From Emcibacter sp. (lineage in GTDB: Bacteria; Pseudomonadota; Alphaproteobacteria; Sphingomonadales; Emcibacteraceae), in the NCBI RefSeq assembly GCF_963675455.1, contig NZ_OY776217.1, forward strand, positions 3,210,001-3,274,000: a stretch of DNA of 64,000 bases. The letters run 5' to 3'. The notes under the pieces were generated by a model. It saw nothing but the letters and a program-made list of their open reading frames with translations. It did not search any database and was not told the origin of the DNA. The position numbers were made by a program, and so were the translations under genes. Below are positions 28,385 to 35,691 of the stretch, in pieces; position 1 is the first letter of the stretch; the number at the start of each line of letters is the position of its first letter.

Positions 28385-31204
28385 TTATTTCTGGATATTC
28401 TCGAGCAGTTCCATTGCCTGGACCTGTCCGTCAAAAATTCTTCCGTCCGCCTTTATTTCCCTAAGCAGTTCAACGGCTTTATCCCGCTCGCCTGCCTCAT
28501 GATAGACCTGGGCCAGGTGGTATTTAATCGCGAGATTTTGCGGCGCGATATCCGACGCCTTCAACAACTGTCTTATGGCGTCATCAAACTCGTTCGCCTC
28601 GGTCAGGATCTGGCCTTCCGTATCCAGGATATTCGGGTCCAGAGGCGCCCGCTCCCTCGCCCGGGATATGGTCTGTCGTGCTTCGTCTATCTGTCCCAGT
28701 TTCATCTGGGACCAGGACAGGTTATTCAGAAGCGCTATATTATCCGGGTTTCTCTCAAGCAGTTCATTGTAATTCTGTGCTGCCTTTTCGTAATTCTCAT
28801 CCAGAAGGTAAACATCTGCCAGCAGCCATTGAACCAGAGCATCTTCGCCATGTGTTTCCAGCCAGTCTGTCATCAGGCTGACGGCTTTTCCATACTGCCG
28901 TGCCGACATGTAGGCATGGGACAGGTCCCGAACCAGATTGGCGTTCTGGTTTTCCTGGTAGGCGGCTTCAAAATAAAGGATCGCCTTGTCATAATCCTGA
29001 CGGGCCATATTGATACGCCCCCTAAGTTCAAGGATTTCATAGTCGCCAGAGGTCTCATCGACAAATTCGGCGAGGATTGCATCTGCCCCAACCCAGTCAC
29101 CGGTCGACGCCATGACCTTGGCCTTGTAGATCAGAGCCTTGCGATTGGTTGGCAGCATTGCCAGCATCTCGTCAGCCGTTTTGTCAAGCGCTTCCCAGTT
29201 CTGGGCCTGATTATAGGCATCCGCCAGGAAGGCCAGGGGCGCAAGATTGTCCGGCACCTCTTCCTTCAGACGTTCGAAGGTCATGATTGCCGCGACTGTC
29301 TGGTTCAGAGACAGTTCCGCAAGCCCCTTGACCTCCAGAAGCAGCGCATGCGAGGGATACAAAGAAATTACTTTTTTGACAACCTCGAGTGCCTTGTCCG
29401 CCTCGTTCCGCAGCATATGATAACGGGCCATTTCAATGGCCACATTTACCGAATTGGGATTATTCTCGTATGCCTGGAACAGATAGTCCTCAGCCTTGGT
29501 CATATCCCCGATATTCTTTTCCAGATCATAAAGGGAAAGCAATCCATATTCGTTGCCGGGATTGAGTTTGACAAATTCTTCCAAAATCTTGGCGGCTTCC
29601 TCAGCATTGCCGTCCAGAAAATATTTATTGGCCATGACAATAGCGGCGGCCGTATGGCCGGGATTCTTTTCCAGAATTTCACCAAAAATATTATAAGATT
29701 CCTCGGCCTTACCTGTATTCAGTTTGACATAACCGAGACAAGTGGCGGCGTTAACATCATCGGGAACCTGAGCGTGCAGTTTCTCGCAGATTTCCAGCGC
29801 CTCGTCATATCTTTCCAGTGACAACATATTTCGAGCCAGTCGCATCTGGGCTACATAGGCATCAGATATTCCCTCAAGTGACGACTGCATATCCTCAATA
29901 CCGCTTTCCACATCACCGGACAGAACCTTGAGCATGCCCAGTTGGTTCTGGCTGGCCGGTTGGTCCTTGTCTTTTTCGAGAGACTTTTCAAGATAAAGCC
30001 TGGCCTCTTCGATCCGCCCCCTTTTCAGTTCGATATTGGCAAGCAGGTTAAGCAGCTGCGTGTCGTCAATATTCTCGGCAAGGGCACTCTTCAATGCTTC
30101 ACTTGCCTCTTCTGTTTTATTGAGCTTGATCAGAACCTGCGCGAGTAGTTTCCTCGCCTGCAGGTCATTCGGGACCCGGTCCGTATATTTTACGATATGA
30201 GTATAGGTCTGTTCATAATCTTGCAGAGCATAACTGGACAGGGCACTAATGAACAACGCCCGTGGCTCGCGCGGGTTTACTTCCAAAACCTTGCCTGCGT
30301 AAAGCCGTGCTGCTTCATAGTTCTCTGTTGTCATTGCCCACAAAGCAGACACATAATTTACCAGCGGGTGGTTGGGATATCTTTTGCGAAAGCTTTGCAG
30401 TCTTTTATCGGCTTCTTCGACTTTACCCAGCAACACCTGTATCCAGGCAAGATAAAACTGGTTGACGACAATATAGGGATATTCCTCGGACAATTGCTGG
30501 TAAATTTTCTCAGCGTCTTCCACATGGTCAGTCACCCACAGATGATTTCCCTTGAGCTGCAGCAGATAACGGTCATTGGGTACAATGGCTTCCGCCCTCG
30601 CGATATATTCCTCAACCTTGTCATAATTCTTCAGGATGGAATAGATTTCCGCCCGCTTGACAAGGGCCAGCATATTTTCCGGTGCCAGTTCCAGAACTTT
30701 ATCATACTGCACTCCGGCCTCTGTCAGCCGGAACTTGCCGAACAAGGCCTGACCGATCAGGTTTCTTTTTGTAATTTCCGCCAGCAGGCCGTCTTCCGGC
30801 GCAAGCTTGATCTTCTCAAGAACCTCGTCATATTTCCTCTGCAACAGCCAGGACCTGGCGAGATGGGGCAGAACCAGTTCTTCGGGTTTACCAACTTCTA
30901 TGGCTTTTTTCAGTTCGATTTCTGCCGCCGGACCATTTTCCAGTTCCAAAAGAACCTGCCCGAGGAGAAGTCTGGCGTCGGGACTGTCCGGATGATCCTG
31001 AAGGGCGTTTTTCAGTTCAATAACAGCCGCGTTCATGTTCCCGCTATACTGCTGTTCCACAGCCCGCTGCATTCTTTGTTCCAGCGTCAGGTCATCAGTT
31101 GAATCGCACGCCGTCAACACCAGACATGCCGCGAGCATCACGGCACAGGTAATTCGGCCTGGAGTTCTCTGTTTTCTTGAAATAAATGGGAGTGGACTGG
31201 ACAT
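28385..31204 (-). CDS. prsT: PrsT-type TPR lipoprotein (copy 2)
   Basis: This 939-residue lipoprotein has a signal with lipobox Leu30-Thr-Ala-Cys33, then about twenty tetratricopeptide repeats to the C-terminus (ending in MELLENIQK). It matches the PEP-CTERM-system TPR lipoprotein PrsT more closely than the other copy in this cluster because the lipid anchor is kept. AGGAGG eight bases before the ATG is a strong ribosome site. It precedes the ThiF-nitroreductase gene by 26 bases. A 7-bp inverted repeat lies just upstream and could be an operator. It probably acts in the periplasm as a scaffold for polysaccharide export or exosortase-dependent assembly, which is inference. Confidence 0.88.
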   Translation of the reverse strand: MSSPLPFISRKQRTPGRITCAVMLAACLVLTACDSTDDLTLEQRMQRAVEQQYSGNMNAAVIELKNALQDHPDSPDARLLLGQVLLELENGPAAEIELKKAIEVGKPEELVLPHLARSWLLQRKYDEVLEKIKLAPEDGLLAEITKRNLIGQALFGKFRLTEAGVQYDKVLELAPENMLALVKRAEIYSILKNYDKVEEYIARAEAIVPNDRYLLQLKGNHLWVTDHVEDAEKIYQQLSEEYPYIVVNQFYLAWIQVLLGKVEEADKRLQSFRKRYPNHPLVNYVSALWAMTTENYEAARLYAGKVLEVNPREPRALFISALSSYALQDYEQTYTHIVKYTDRVPNDLQARKLLAQVLIKLNKTEEASEALKSALAENIDDTQLLNLLANIELKRGRIEEARLYLEKSLEKDKDQPASQNQLGMLKVLSGDVESGIEDMQSSLEGISDAYVAQMRLARNMLSLERYDEALEICEKLHAQVPDDVNAATCLGYVKLNTGKAEESYNIFGEILEKNPGHTAAAIVMANKYFLDGNAEEAAKILEEFVKLNPGNEYGLLSLYDLEKNIGDMTKAEDYLFQAYENNPNSVNVAIEMARYHMLRNEADKALEVVKKVISLYPSHALLLEVKGLAELSLNQTVAAIMTFERLKEEVPDNLAPLAFLADAYNQAQNWEALDKTADEMLAMLPTNRKALIYKAKVMASTGDWVGADAILAEFVDETSGDYEILELRGRINMARQDYDKAILYFEAAYQENQNANLVRDLSHAYMSARQYGKAVSLMTDWLETHGEDALVQWLLADVYLLDENYEKAAQNYNELLERNPDNIALLNNLSWSQMKLGQIDEARQTISRARERAPLDPNILDTEGQILTEANEFDDAIRQLLKASDIAPQNLAIKYHLAQVYHEAGERDKAVELLREIKADGRIFDGQVQAMELLENIQK

Positions 31205-31237
31205 TTTCCCCGCCTCCTGATCGCGTAGTTTCCCCGA

Positions 31238-31260
31238 ATGTGTGTCAACAGTTCACACAT
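31238..31260. promoter_or_regulatory. inverted repeat upstream of the PrsT lipoprotein gene
   Basis: ATGTGTG and CACACAT form a perfect 7-bp dyad around a 9-base spacer, 33 bases before the prsT start. It could be an operator or an RNA hairpin; no T-run follows on the minus strand, so it is not a typical terminator. Confidence 0.35.
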
Positions 31261-31344
31261 TTCAAAATTTGTGATTGGTCAGTTTGAGTGTAATATGCCA
31301 GAGAGGTCTTGCAAAGGCGTTAATTTATCTGCCGCAGATATAAC

Positions 31345-32127
31345 TTATTTGTCGCCGGTATACGGATAAAGAGCACCACAGTCAGTGATAACATTCCAGA
31401 TTTCCGGGCGCTCCTCGTAAATACCGTTCAACAGGCTATCCACATCACTATAGTGTGTCCGGCGACGACCATGATATTCAATGATGGGACCGATTGCCGT
31501 AAAGCGAATACCCAGCTTGCGCAGGAGGCGCTGCAACGCCGGCTCCATAACCACAGCCCAGTGTGTAATGTTATTCTCAATACTCATTCTGACGATGGCT
31601 GTCATGAGACCGAGCGTAATATGCGGAATGACGCGCTGGGACTCTTCATGTCCCGCCTTTTCCTCAATACCCGGAATATGCGTGTCATAGTGACGTTGAC
31701 GAAATTTCTTGGAAACAGAAAAACGTGAAATTTCCGCAGTTTTATCACGCGGCAATGTAGCTTCATCAAGATCGCGCAATTCTTCCGAGATTGACAGCGC
31801 CGGAATTTCCCGCACGTTGTCTCCATCTTTTGGCAGAATGATACGGACGGTTCCCGCAACGCTTTTCGAATTCTTGTGGATCAGGAGACTGGATACAGAC
31901 TGGCTGTCATAAATATCCATTTCCATCTCATTCTCAAAGTCGTCCTTGTTTTCAAAACCCGTCTCCAGGCAATAGACCTGGTATCGGAGACGATATGTCT
32001 CCTCAAGCAGTTCCCGACAATCAGCAGAAACCACGTCGAAAAGTTCCTTATAAACTTTCACCAGACGTGCATCGTCCTTCTGGGTTTCAGACGGAACATT
32101 CGCGGCAACTAAATTTTGTGACTGCAT
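31345..32127 (-). CDS. PEP-CTERM/exosortase-associated acyltransferase (LuxI-like)
   Basis: This protein of about 260 residues matches the GNAT-like acyltransferases related to autoinducer synthases that accompany exosortase loci (TIGR03694 type). Conserved stretches are YRLRYQVYCLETGFE near the N-terminus (the LuxI-like R-xx-hydrophobic entry), SVAGTVRIILP, and the EISRFSVSKKFR strand-helix, with RLLRKLGIRFTAIGP in the C-terminal half. I place the start at the ATG at 32127; an upstream GTG would add 14 residues. It heads the minus-strand cluster and is divergent from a small secreted protein gene. It may acylate a small molecule or polysaccharide precursor; an acyl-homoserine lactone product is possible but not indicated. 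Confidence 0.85.
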   Translation of the reverse strand: MQSQNLVAANVPSETQKDDARLVKVYKELFDVVSADCRELLEETYRLRYQVYCLETGFENKDDFENEMEMDIYDSQSVSSLLIHKNSKSVAGTVRIILPKDGDNVREIPALSISEELRDLDEATLPRDKTAEISRFSVSKKFRQRHYDTHIPGIEEKAGHEESQRVIPHITLGLMTAIVRMSIENNITHWAVVMEPALQRLLRKLGIRFTAIGPIIEYHGRRRTHYSDVDSLLNGIYEERPEIWNVITDCGALYPYTGDK

Positions 32128-32236
32128 TATGTCAATCAACCTATTGTAGCAATTTAAACGAGGGGGCACTCATACTTTTGATTTATTCTGCCCCGAAATG
32201 GTTTAGAGGGCGTTAAAGAACAACTGTTTCACATAT

Positions 32237-32250
32237 TTTTACGAAAATTT
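32237..32250 (+). promoter_or_regulatory. 14-base motif shared with the region upstream of the Asp-Thr repeat gene
   Basis: TTTTACGAAAATTT occurs here, between the divergent acyltransferase and small secreted protein genes, and again at 35643-35656 in the same orientation. It may be a shared operator or an upstream element. Confidence 0.3.
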
Positions 32251-32331
32251 TAATGAAATAGATTTATTGAGGTCTATGAAACAGATCAAGATGCTATAAA
32301 ATAACCGCAATTTTATGTTGTGATAAAAAAA

Positions 32332-33000
32332 ATGTACAAACTGCCCGGAAAAAATATTTTTTATTTCTCTGTCGCGCTGATGATGCTGAATCTTTGGCCA
32401 GGCGAACTTTTTGCCGTTGTTCTCGACCAGACTGGCAGGCATACAATGGACGCCGATATTGATTCGTCCCTTACCACCCCCTACCAAAGGCCGCAGGAAA
32501 GTCTTGAAAACGGCAATTTCTTCCAGCTTTCCTTTGATAGTAACAACAGCATCAGAAGCACACAACGTTTTGATCTGGCCGATGACATGAATTCCGGCCA
32601 GTCGGCTGGAAATATGCCTTCCCGGAGGGACGCGTCGCTTTCTGACAGCAGTCTTTTTGAACAGAATATAGGTTCATTTCTCGAAAATATGAACGACTCG
32701 CCTACCCTGAAGACAATCTACTTCAATTCCAGGCAGCTTCAATTCAATTTCCAGAGCAAACTAGCCAATGAAATTGGCGATCTTGTCGGCGACGACCTGT
32801 CATTGGATCACCGTCTCTTCCAGGATAATTCCGACAGCCTCGGCGGGAATGGCATCTCCTCACAATCCGCTCGATATTCTCACGGCATGCCCCTGCTCGA
32901 CCAGATTATGGATAGCCTGCAATCCCTCGGCGCTATTATCATCCTGTTTTTTGCACTGATCTATCTTGCCTTCAGGTATGTACTCAACAAATACGTCTAA
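32332..33000 (+). CDS. small exported protein with C-terminal membrane tail, unknown function
   Basis: I do not recognise this 222-residue protein. It opens with a signal peptide (cleavage expected after LFA near residue 27). A low-complexity, Ser/Asn/Asp-rich middle without cysteines follows. It ends with one membrane helix (LGAIIILFFALIYLAFRYV, about 198-216) and a short tail, NKYV. The layout of signal, hydrophilic domain, helix and very short C-terminus is the one used by C-terminally sorted proteins, but no PEP motif or arginine cluster is present. An earlier in-frame GTG at 32320 is possible; neither start has a clear ribosome site. It is divergent from the exosortase-associated acyltransferase, and its stop overlaps that of cobA. 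Confidence 0.6.
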   Translation: MYKLPGKNIFYFSVALMMLNLWPGELFAVVLDQTGRHTMDADIDSSLTTPYQRPQESLENGNFFQLSFDSNNSIRSTQRFDLADDMNSGQSAGNMPSRRDASLSDSSLFEQNIGSFLENMNDSPTLKTIYFNSRQLQFNFQSKLANEIGDLVGDDLSLDHRLFQDNSDSLGGNGISSQSARYSHGMPLLDQIMDSLQSLGAIIILFFALIYLAFRYVLNKYV

Positions 33001-33860
33001 GCGTCGCGACGTTTCAAGAGGCGGCTTCCCTGCGGCCTGATGCCCGAAACATCTGCCGAAAGTTTCCGTCCGGCAAGAGCCCCAAGCCAGTCAAGCCCTT
33101 CACGCAACCTGACAACTTCGCCGACCACGATCATGGCCGGCGCCTGGATATGCTCCCGTTTCACATCCTCTGCGCATTTGGCCAGTGTCGTCACGACAAC
33201 TTTCTGCTCCGGCGTGGTGGCCTTACTGATAATAGCAACCGGCTCATCAGCCGGCCGACCGGAGGAAAGAAATTTTTCTGCAATCAATTCAATTCTGCTC
33301 AGAGCCATGTAAATCACGACAACGGGAGATGATTTTGCCAGAGCTTCCCAGTCAATATCCTTGGCCAGGCCACCATCAGCGCCATGACCGGTCAGGAAGG
33401 TGACCGCTGAATTGGTGTGCCTGTCCGTCAAGGGAATGCCTGCATAGGCAAGCCCGCCGACACCGGCCGTAATACCGGGAATGATCCTGAAAGGAATTTC
33501 ATTCTCCACAAGGTGCCTGGCTTCTTCACCTCCCCGGCCAAAAACAAGAGGGTCTCCCCCTTTCAGACGGAGTATTTTCTTACCTTCCCTGGCAAGCCGG
33601 ACCAGATGCTCCGAAATATCCTGCTGCCTGTGAGACGGCAGTCCGCCTCTTTTTCCGGCGAAGTCCAGTCGAGCCCCCTCACCCGCCATATTGAGGATTT
33701 CCGGAGTGACCAGCGCATCATAAACCACGACATCCGCCTGGCGCAGCCCCTTGAGCGTCAAAAGCGACAACAGACCGGGATCGCCCGGACCGGCGCCCGC
33801 CAGCCAGACCTGGCCCGCAATCATATTCGGCAACCCGTCCAATATCTCATTGATGTCCAT
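32997..33860 (-). CDS. cobA: uroporphyrinogen-III C-methyltransferase
   Basis: This 287-residue enzyme methylates uroporphyrinogen III at C2 and C7 using S-adenosylmethionine, giving precorrin-2 for siroheme or cobalamin. The SUMT signatures are visible: VWLAGAGPGDPGLLSLLTLKG, VVYDALV, GKRGGLPSHRQQDI, LRLKGGDPLVFGRGGEEA and PGITAGVGGLAYAGIPLT. It is the stand-alone form, not the CysG fusion. Its stop codon overlaps the stop of the convergent small secreted protein. No other cobalamin or nitrite/sulfite genes are adjacent, so the place in this locus looks incidental. Confidence 0.95.
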   Translation of the reverse strand: MDINEILDGLPNMIAGQVWLAGAGPGDPGLLSLLTLKGLRQADVVVYDALVTPEILNMAGEGARLDFAGKRGGLPSHRQQDISEHLVRLAREGKKILRLKGGDPLVFGRGGEEARHLVENEIPFRIIPGITAGVGGLAYAGIPLTDRHTNSAVTFLTGHGADGGLAKDIDWEALAKSSPVVVIYMALSRIELIAEKFLSSGRPADEPVAIISKATTPEQKVVVTTLAKCAEDVKREHIQAPAMIVVGEVVRLREGLDWLGALAGRKLSADVSGIRPQGSRLLKRRDA

Positions 33861-34010
33861 ATCTATCTCTACTCGCTGTACGTAGGACTGTAATACAAAT
33901 TAAGGTCGTAAAAGAAAAGTACCGATTTGTTCATTATATTTTCACTGATTTGCTAGTATAAACGCACAATTCAAAATATTGAGGCATATAAAAACAATCC
34001 GGAGGACACC

Positions 34011-35441
34011 ATGTCGTCTCGTAAAATCAGCCCGGTTATTCTTTCCGGCGGGTCAGGAACACGTCTTTGGCCGATGTCCAGAGCGCTTTACCCAAAGCAG
34101 CTTTTACCGCTTGTTGGTGAAAATACAATGATTCAGGAAACGGTAAAACGTGTTTCAAACCAGGACATGTTCACCCACCCCCTCATTATCGCCAACGAAG
34201 AACACCGGTTTATCGTCGCTGAACAACTGAGACAGATTGGCATCGAGAACCCCGACATAATCCTTGAGCCAGAAGGTCGCAACACGGCGCCGGCAGCCGC
34301 CCTCGCTGCCCTGCACCTCGAAAAGGACGATCCCAACGCGCTGATGCTCATTATGCCGTCAGACCATATCATCGGCAACCAGGATGCTTTTCTGGCTGCC
34401 ATCAATATTGCCCTGCCTGCTGTAGCAGACAGTCAGGCCCTGGCCACCTTCGGCATCATTCCGACCTCTCCGGAAACCGGTTACGGATACATCAAACAGG
34501 GTGACGAACTGGAAGCCTGCGCCGGCTGCCGCCAGGTCGCCGAATTCCGCGAGAAGCCCGACCTTACAACCGCGCGGGCTTATATGAAGAGCGGTGCCTA
34601 CCTGTGGAACAGCGGTATATTCCTGTTTCCGGTCCGGGCGTTTCTGGAAATCCTCGGCAAATTCGAACCTGAAATGCTGGAAGCTTGCCGCAACGCCATG
34701 GCAGGGGCGCAGAAAGATTTGTGTTTCCTGCGCCCGGAAAAGGAAAGTTTCCTGACCTGCCCTTCCAATTCCATTGATTATGCTGTCATGGAACGAACCG
34801 AGAATGCGACTGTCATTCCTGTCGATATGGACTGGAACGATATCGGGTCCTGGGCGGCGCTCTGGGACGTGCAGGACAAAGACGAGGATGGCAATGTCTG
34901 TCAGGGAGATATTATTTCCCACAACAGCCGCAACTGCCTGCTGAAATCAGACGGCCCGGCCATTGCCGCCATAGGATTGGAAAATATTGTCGCCGTTGCC
35001 ACCGACGATGCAGTGCTGATCAGCCATAAGGACCATACCCAGGATGTCAAGGAGGTTGTCACTCATCTTGCCCGGGAAGGCCGTAACGAGCATATATCAC
35101 ACACAATTGTCTATCGTCCCTGGGGATCTTACCAGACCTCCGATTTTGGCGACCGCTTCCAGGTGAAAAGACTAATGGTTAGTCCGGGTCAGACATTGTC
35201 CCTGCAGAAACACCATCACCGGGCCGAACACTGGGTTGTTGTTCAGGGTCGCGCCGAAGTCACTATTGATGACGAGGTGCGGATGTTAAACGAAAACGAA
35301 TCGTGTTATATTCCGATCGGATCCCTGCATCGCCTGGCGAATCCGGGCAAAATTCCTTTGCATATTGTCGAGGTACAGTCAGGTTCCTATTTGGGCGAGG
35401 ACGATATCGTCAGATTCGAAGATACCTACGGCAGGGACTGA
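34011..35441 (+). CDS. manC: mannose-1-phosphate guanylyltransferase / mannose-6-phosphate isomerase
   Basis: This 476-residue bifunctional type II enzyme makes GDP-mannose for polysaccharide synthesis. The nucleotidyltransferase domain (about 1-290) has LSGGSGTRLWPMSR, the EPEGRNTAPAAALAA and MPSDHII stretches, and FREKPD. A C-terminal cupin domain (about 350-470) with KHHHRAEHWVVVQGRAEV and YIPIGSLHRLANPG carries the isomerase activity. The GGAGGA site six bases before the ATG is strong. It stands between the exosortase-type polysaccharide cluster and the Asp-Thr repeat operon and may feed mannose (or rhamnose or fucose derivatives) to either. Confidence 0.95.
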   Translation: MSSRKISPVILSGGSGTRLWPMSRALYPKQLLPLVGENTMIQETVKRVSNQDMFTHPLIIANEEHRFIVAEQLRQIGIENPDIILEPEGRNTAPAAALAALHLEKDDPNALMLIMPSDHIIGNQDAFLAAINIALPAVADSQALATFGIIPTSPETGYGYIKQGDELEACAGCRQVAEFREKPDLTTARAYMKSGAYLWNSGIFLFPVRAFLEILGKFEPEMLEACRNAMAGAQKDLCFLRPEKESFLTCPSNSIDYAVMERTENATVIPVDMDWNDIGSWAALWDVQDKDEDGNVCQGDIISHNSRNCLLKSDGPAIAAIGLENIVAVATDDAVLISHKDHTQDVKEVVTHLAREGRNEHISHTIVYRPWGSYQTSDFGDRFQVKRLMVSPGQTLSLQKHHHRAEHWVVVQGRAEVTIDDEVRMLNENESCYIPIGSLHRLANPGKIPLHIVEVQSGSYLGEDDIVRFEDTYGRD

Positions 35442-35556
35442 CAACAGCCTGTTTACAGATAACCCGTTGTTATCATTAAAGCCCCCTGTAATGCGCCATA
35501 AATAAACCATCTCTTGGCACTATTACTGGCCATAAATATGAATCGTTTCCGGCCTA

Positions 35557-35570
35557 TTTTGCTGGCAAAA
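35557..35570. promoter_or_regulatory. palindrome upstream of the Asp-Thr repeat operon
   Basis: TTTTGC-TG-GCAAAA is a perfect 6-bp dyad with a 2-base centre, 122 bases upstream of the repeat gene start. It is too tight for an RNA hairpin and fits better as a protein-binding site. Confidence 0.35.
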
Positions 35571-35642
35571 TGGGCTTTAAGCGTTTATTTACCCTGTTTT
35601 TTATCAAGCCGTTAACGATGTCTGTAGTACAAAAGATCGTAA

Positions 35643-35656
35643 TTTTACGAAAATTT
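35643..35656 (+). promoter_or_regulatory. second copy of the shared 14-base motif
   Basis: TTTTACGAAAATTT ends 35 bases before the start of the Asp-Thr repeat gene and is identical to 32237-32250. Upstream bases extend it to a CGTAA-TT-TTACG dyad here (35637-35649). Confidence 0.35.
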
Positions 35657-35691
35657 GTTTGTTATTGAGTTTGATTTTTTGGGTTGGAATA

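Noticed and set aside
35540..35560. Possible sigma-54 (-24/-12) promoter before the Asp-Thr gene
   Set aside because: A TTGGCAC element at about 35513 is followed by GC 11 bases after GG; the canonical spacing is 10, so it was not called.
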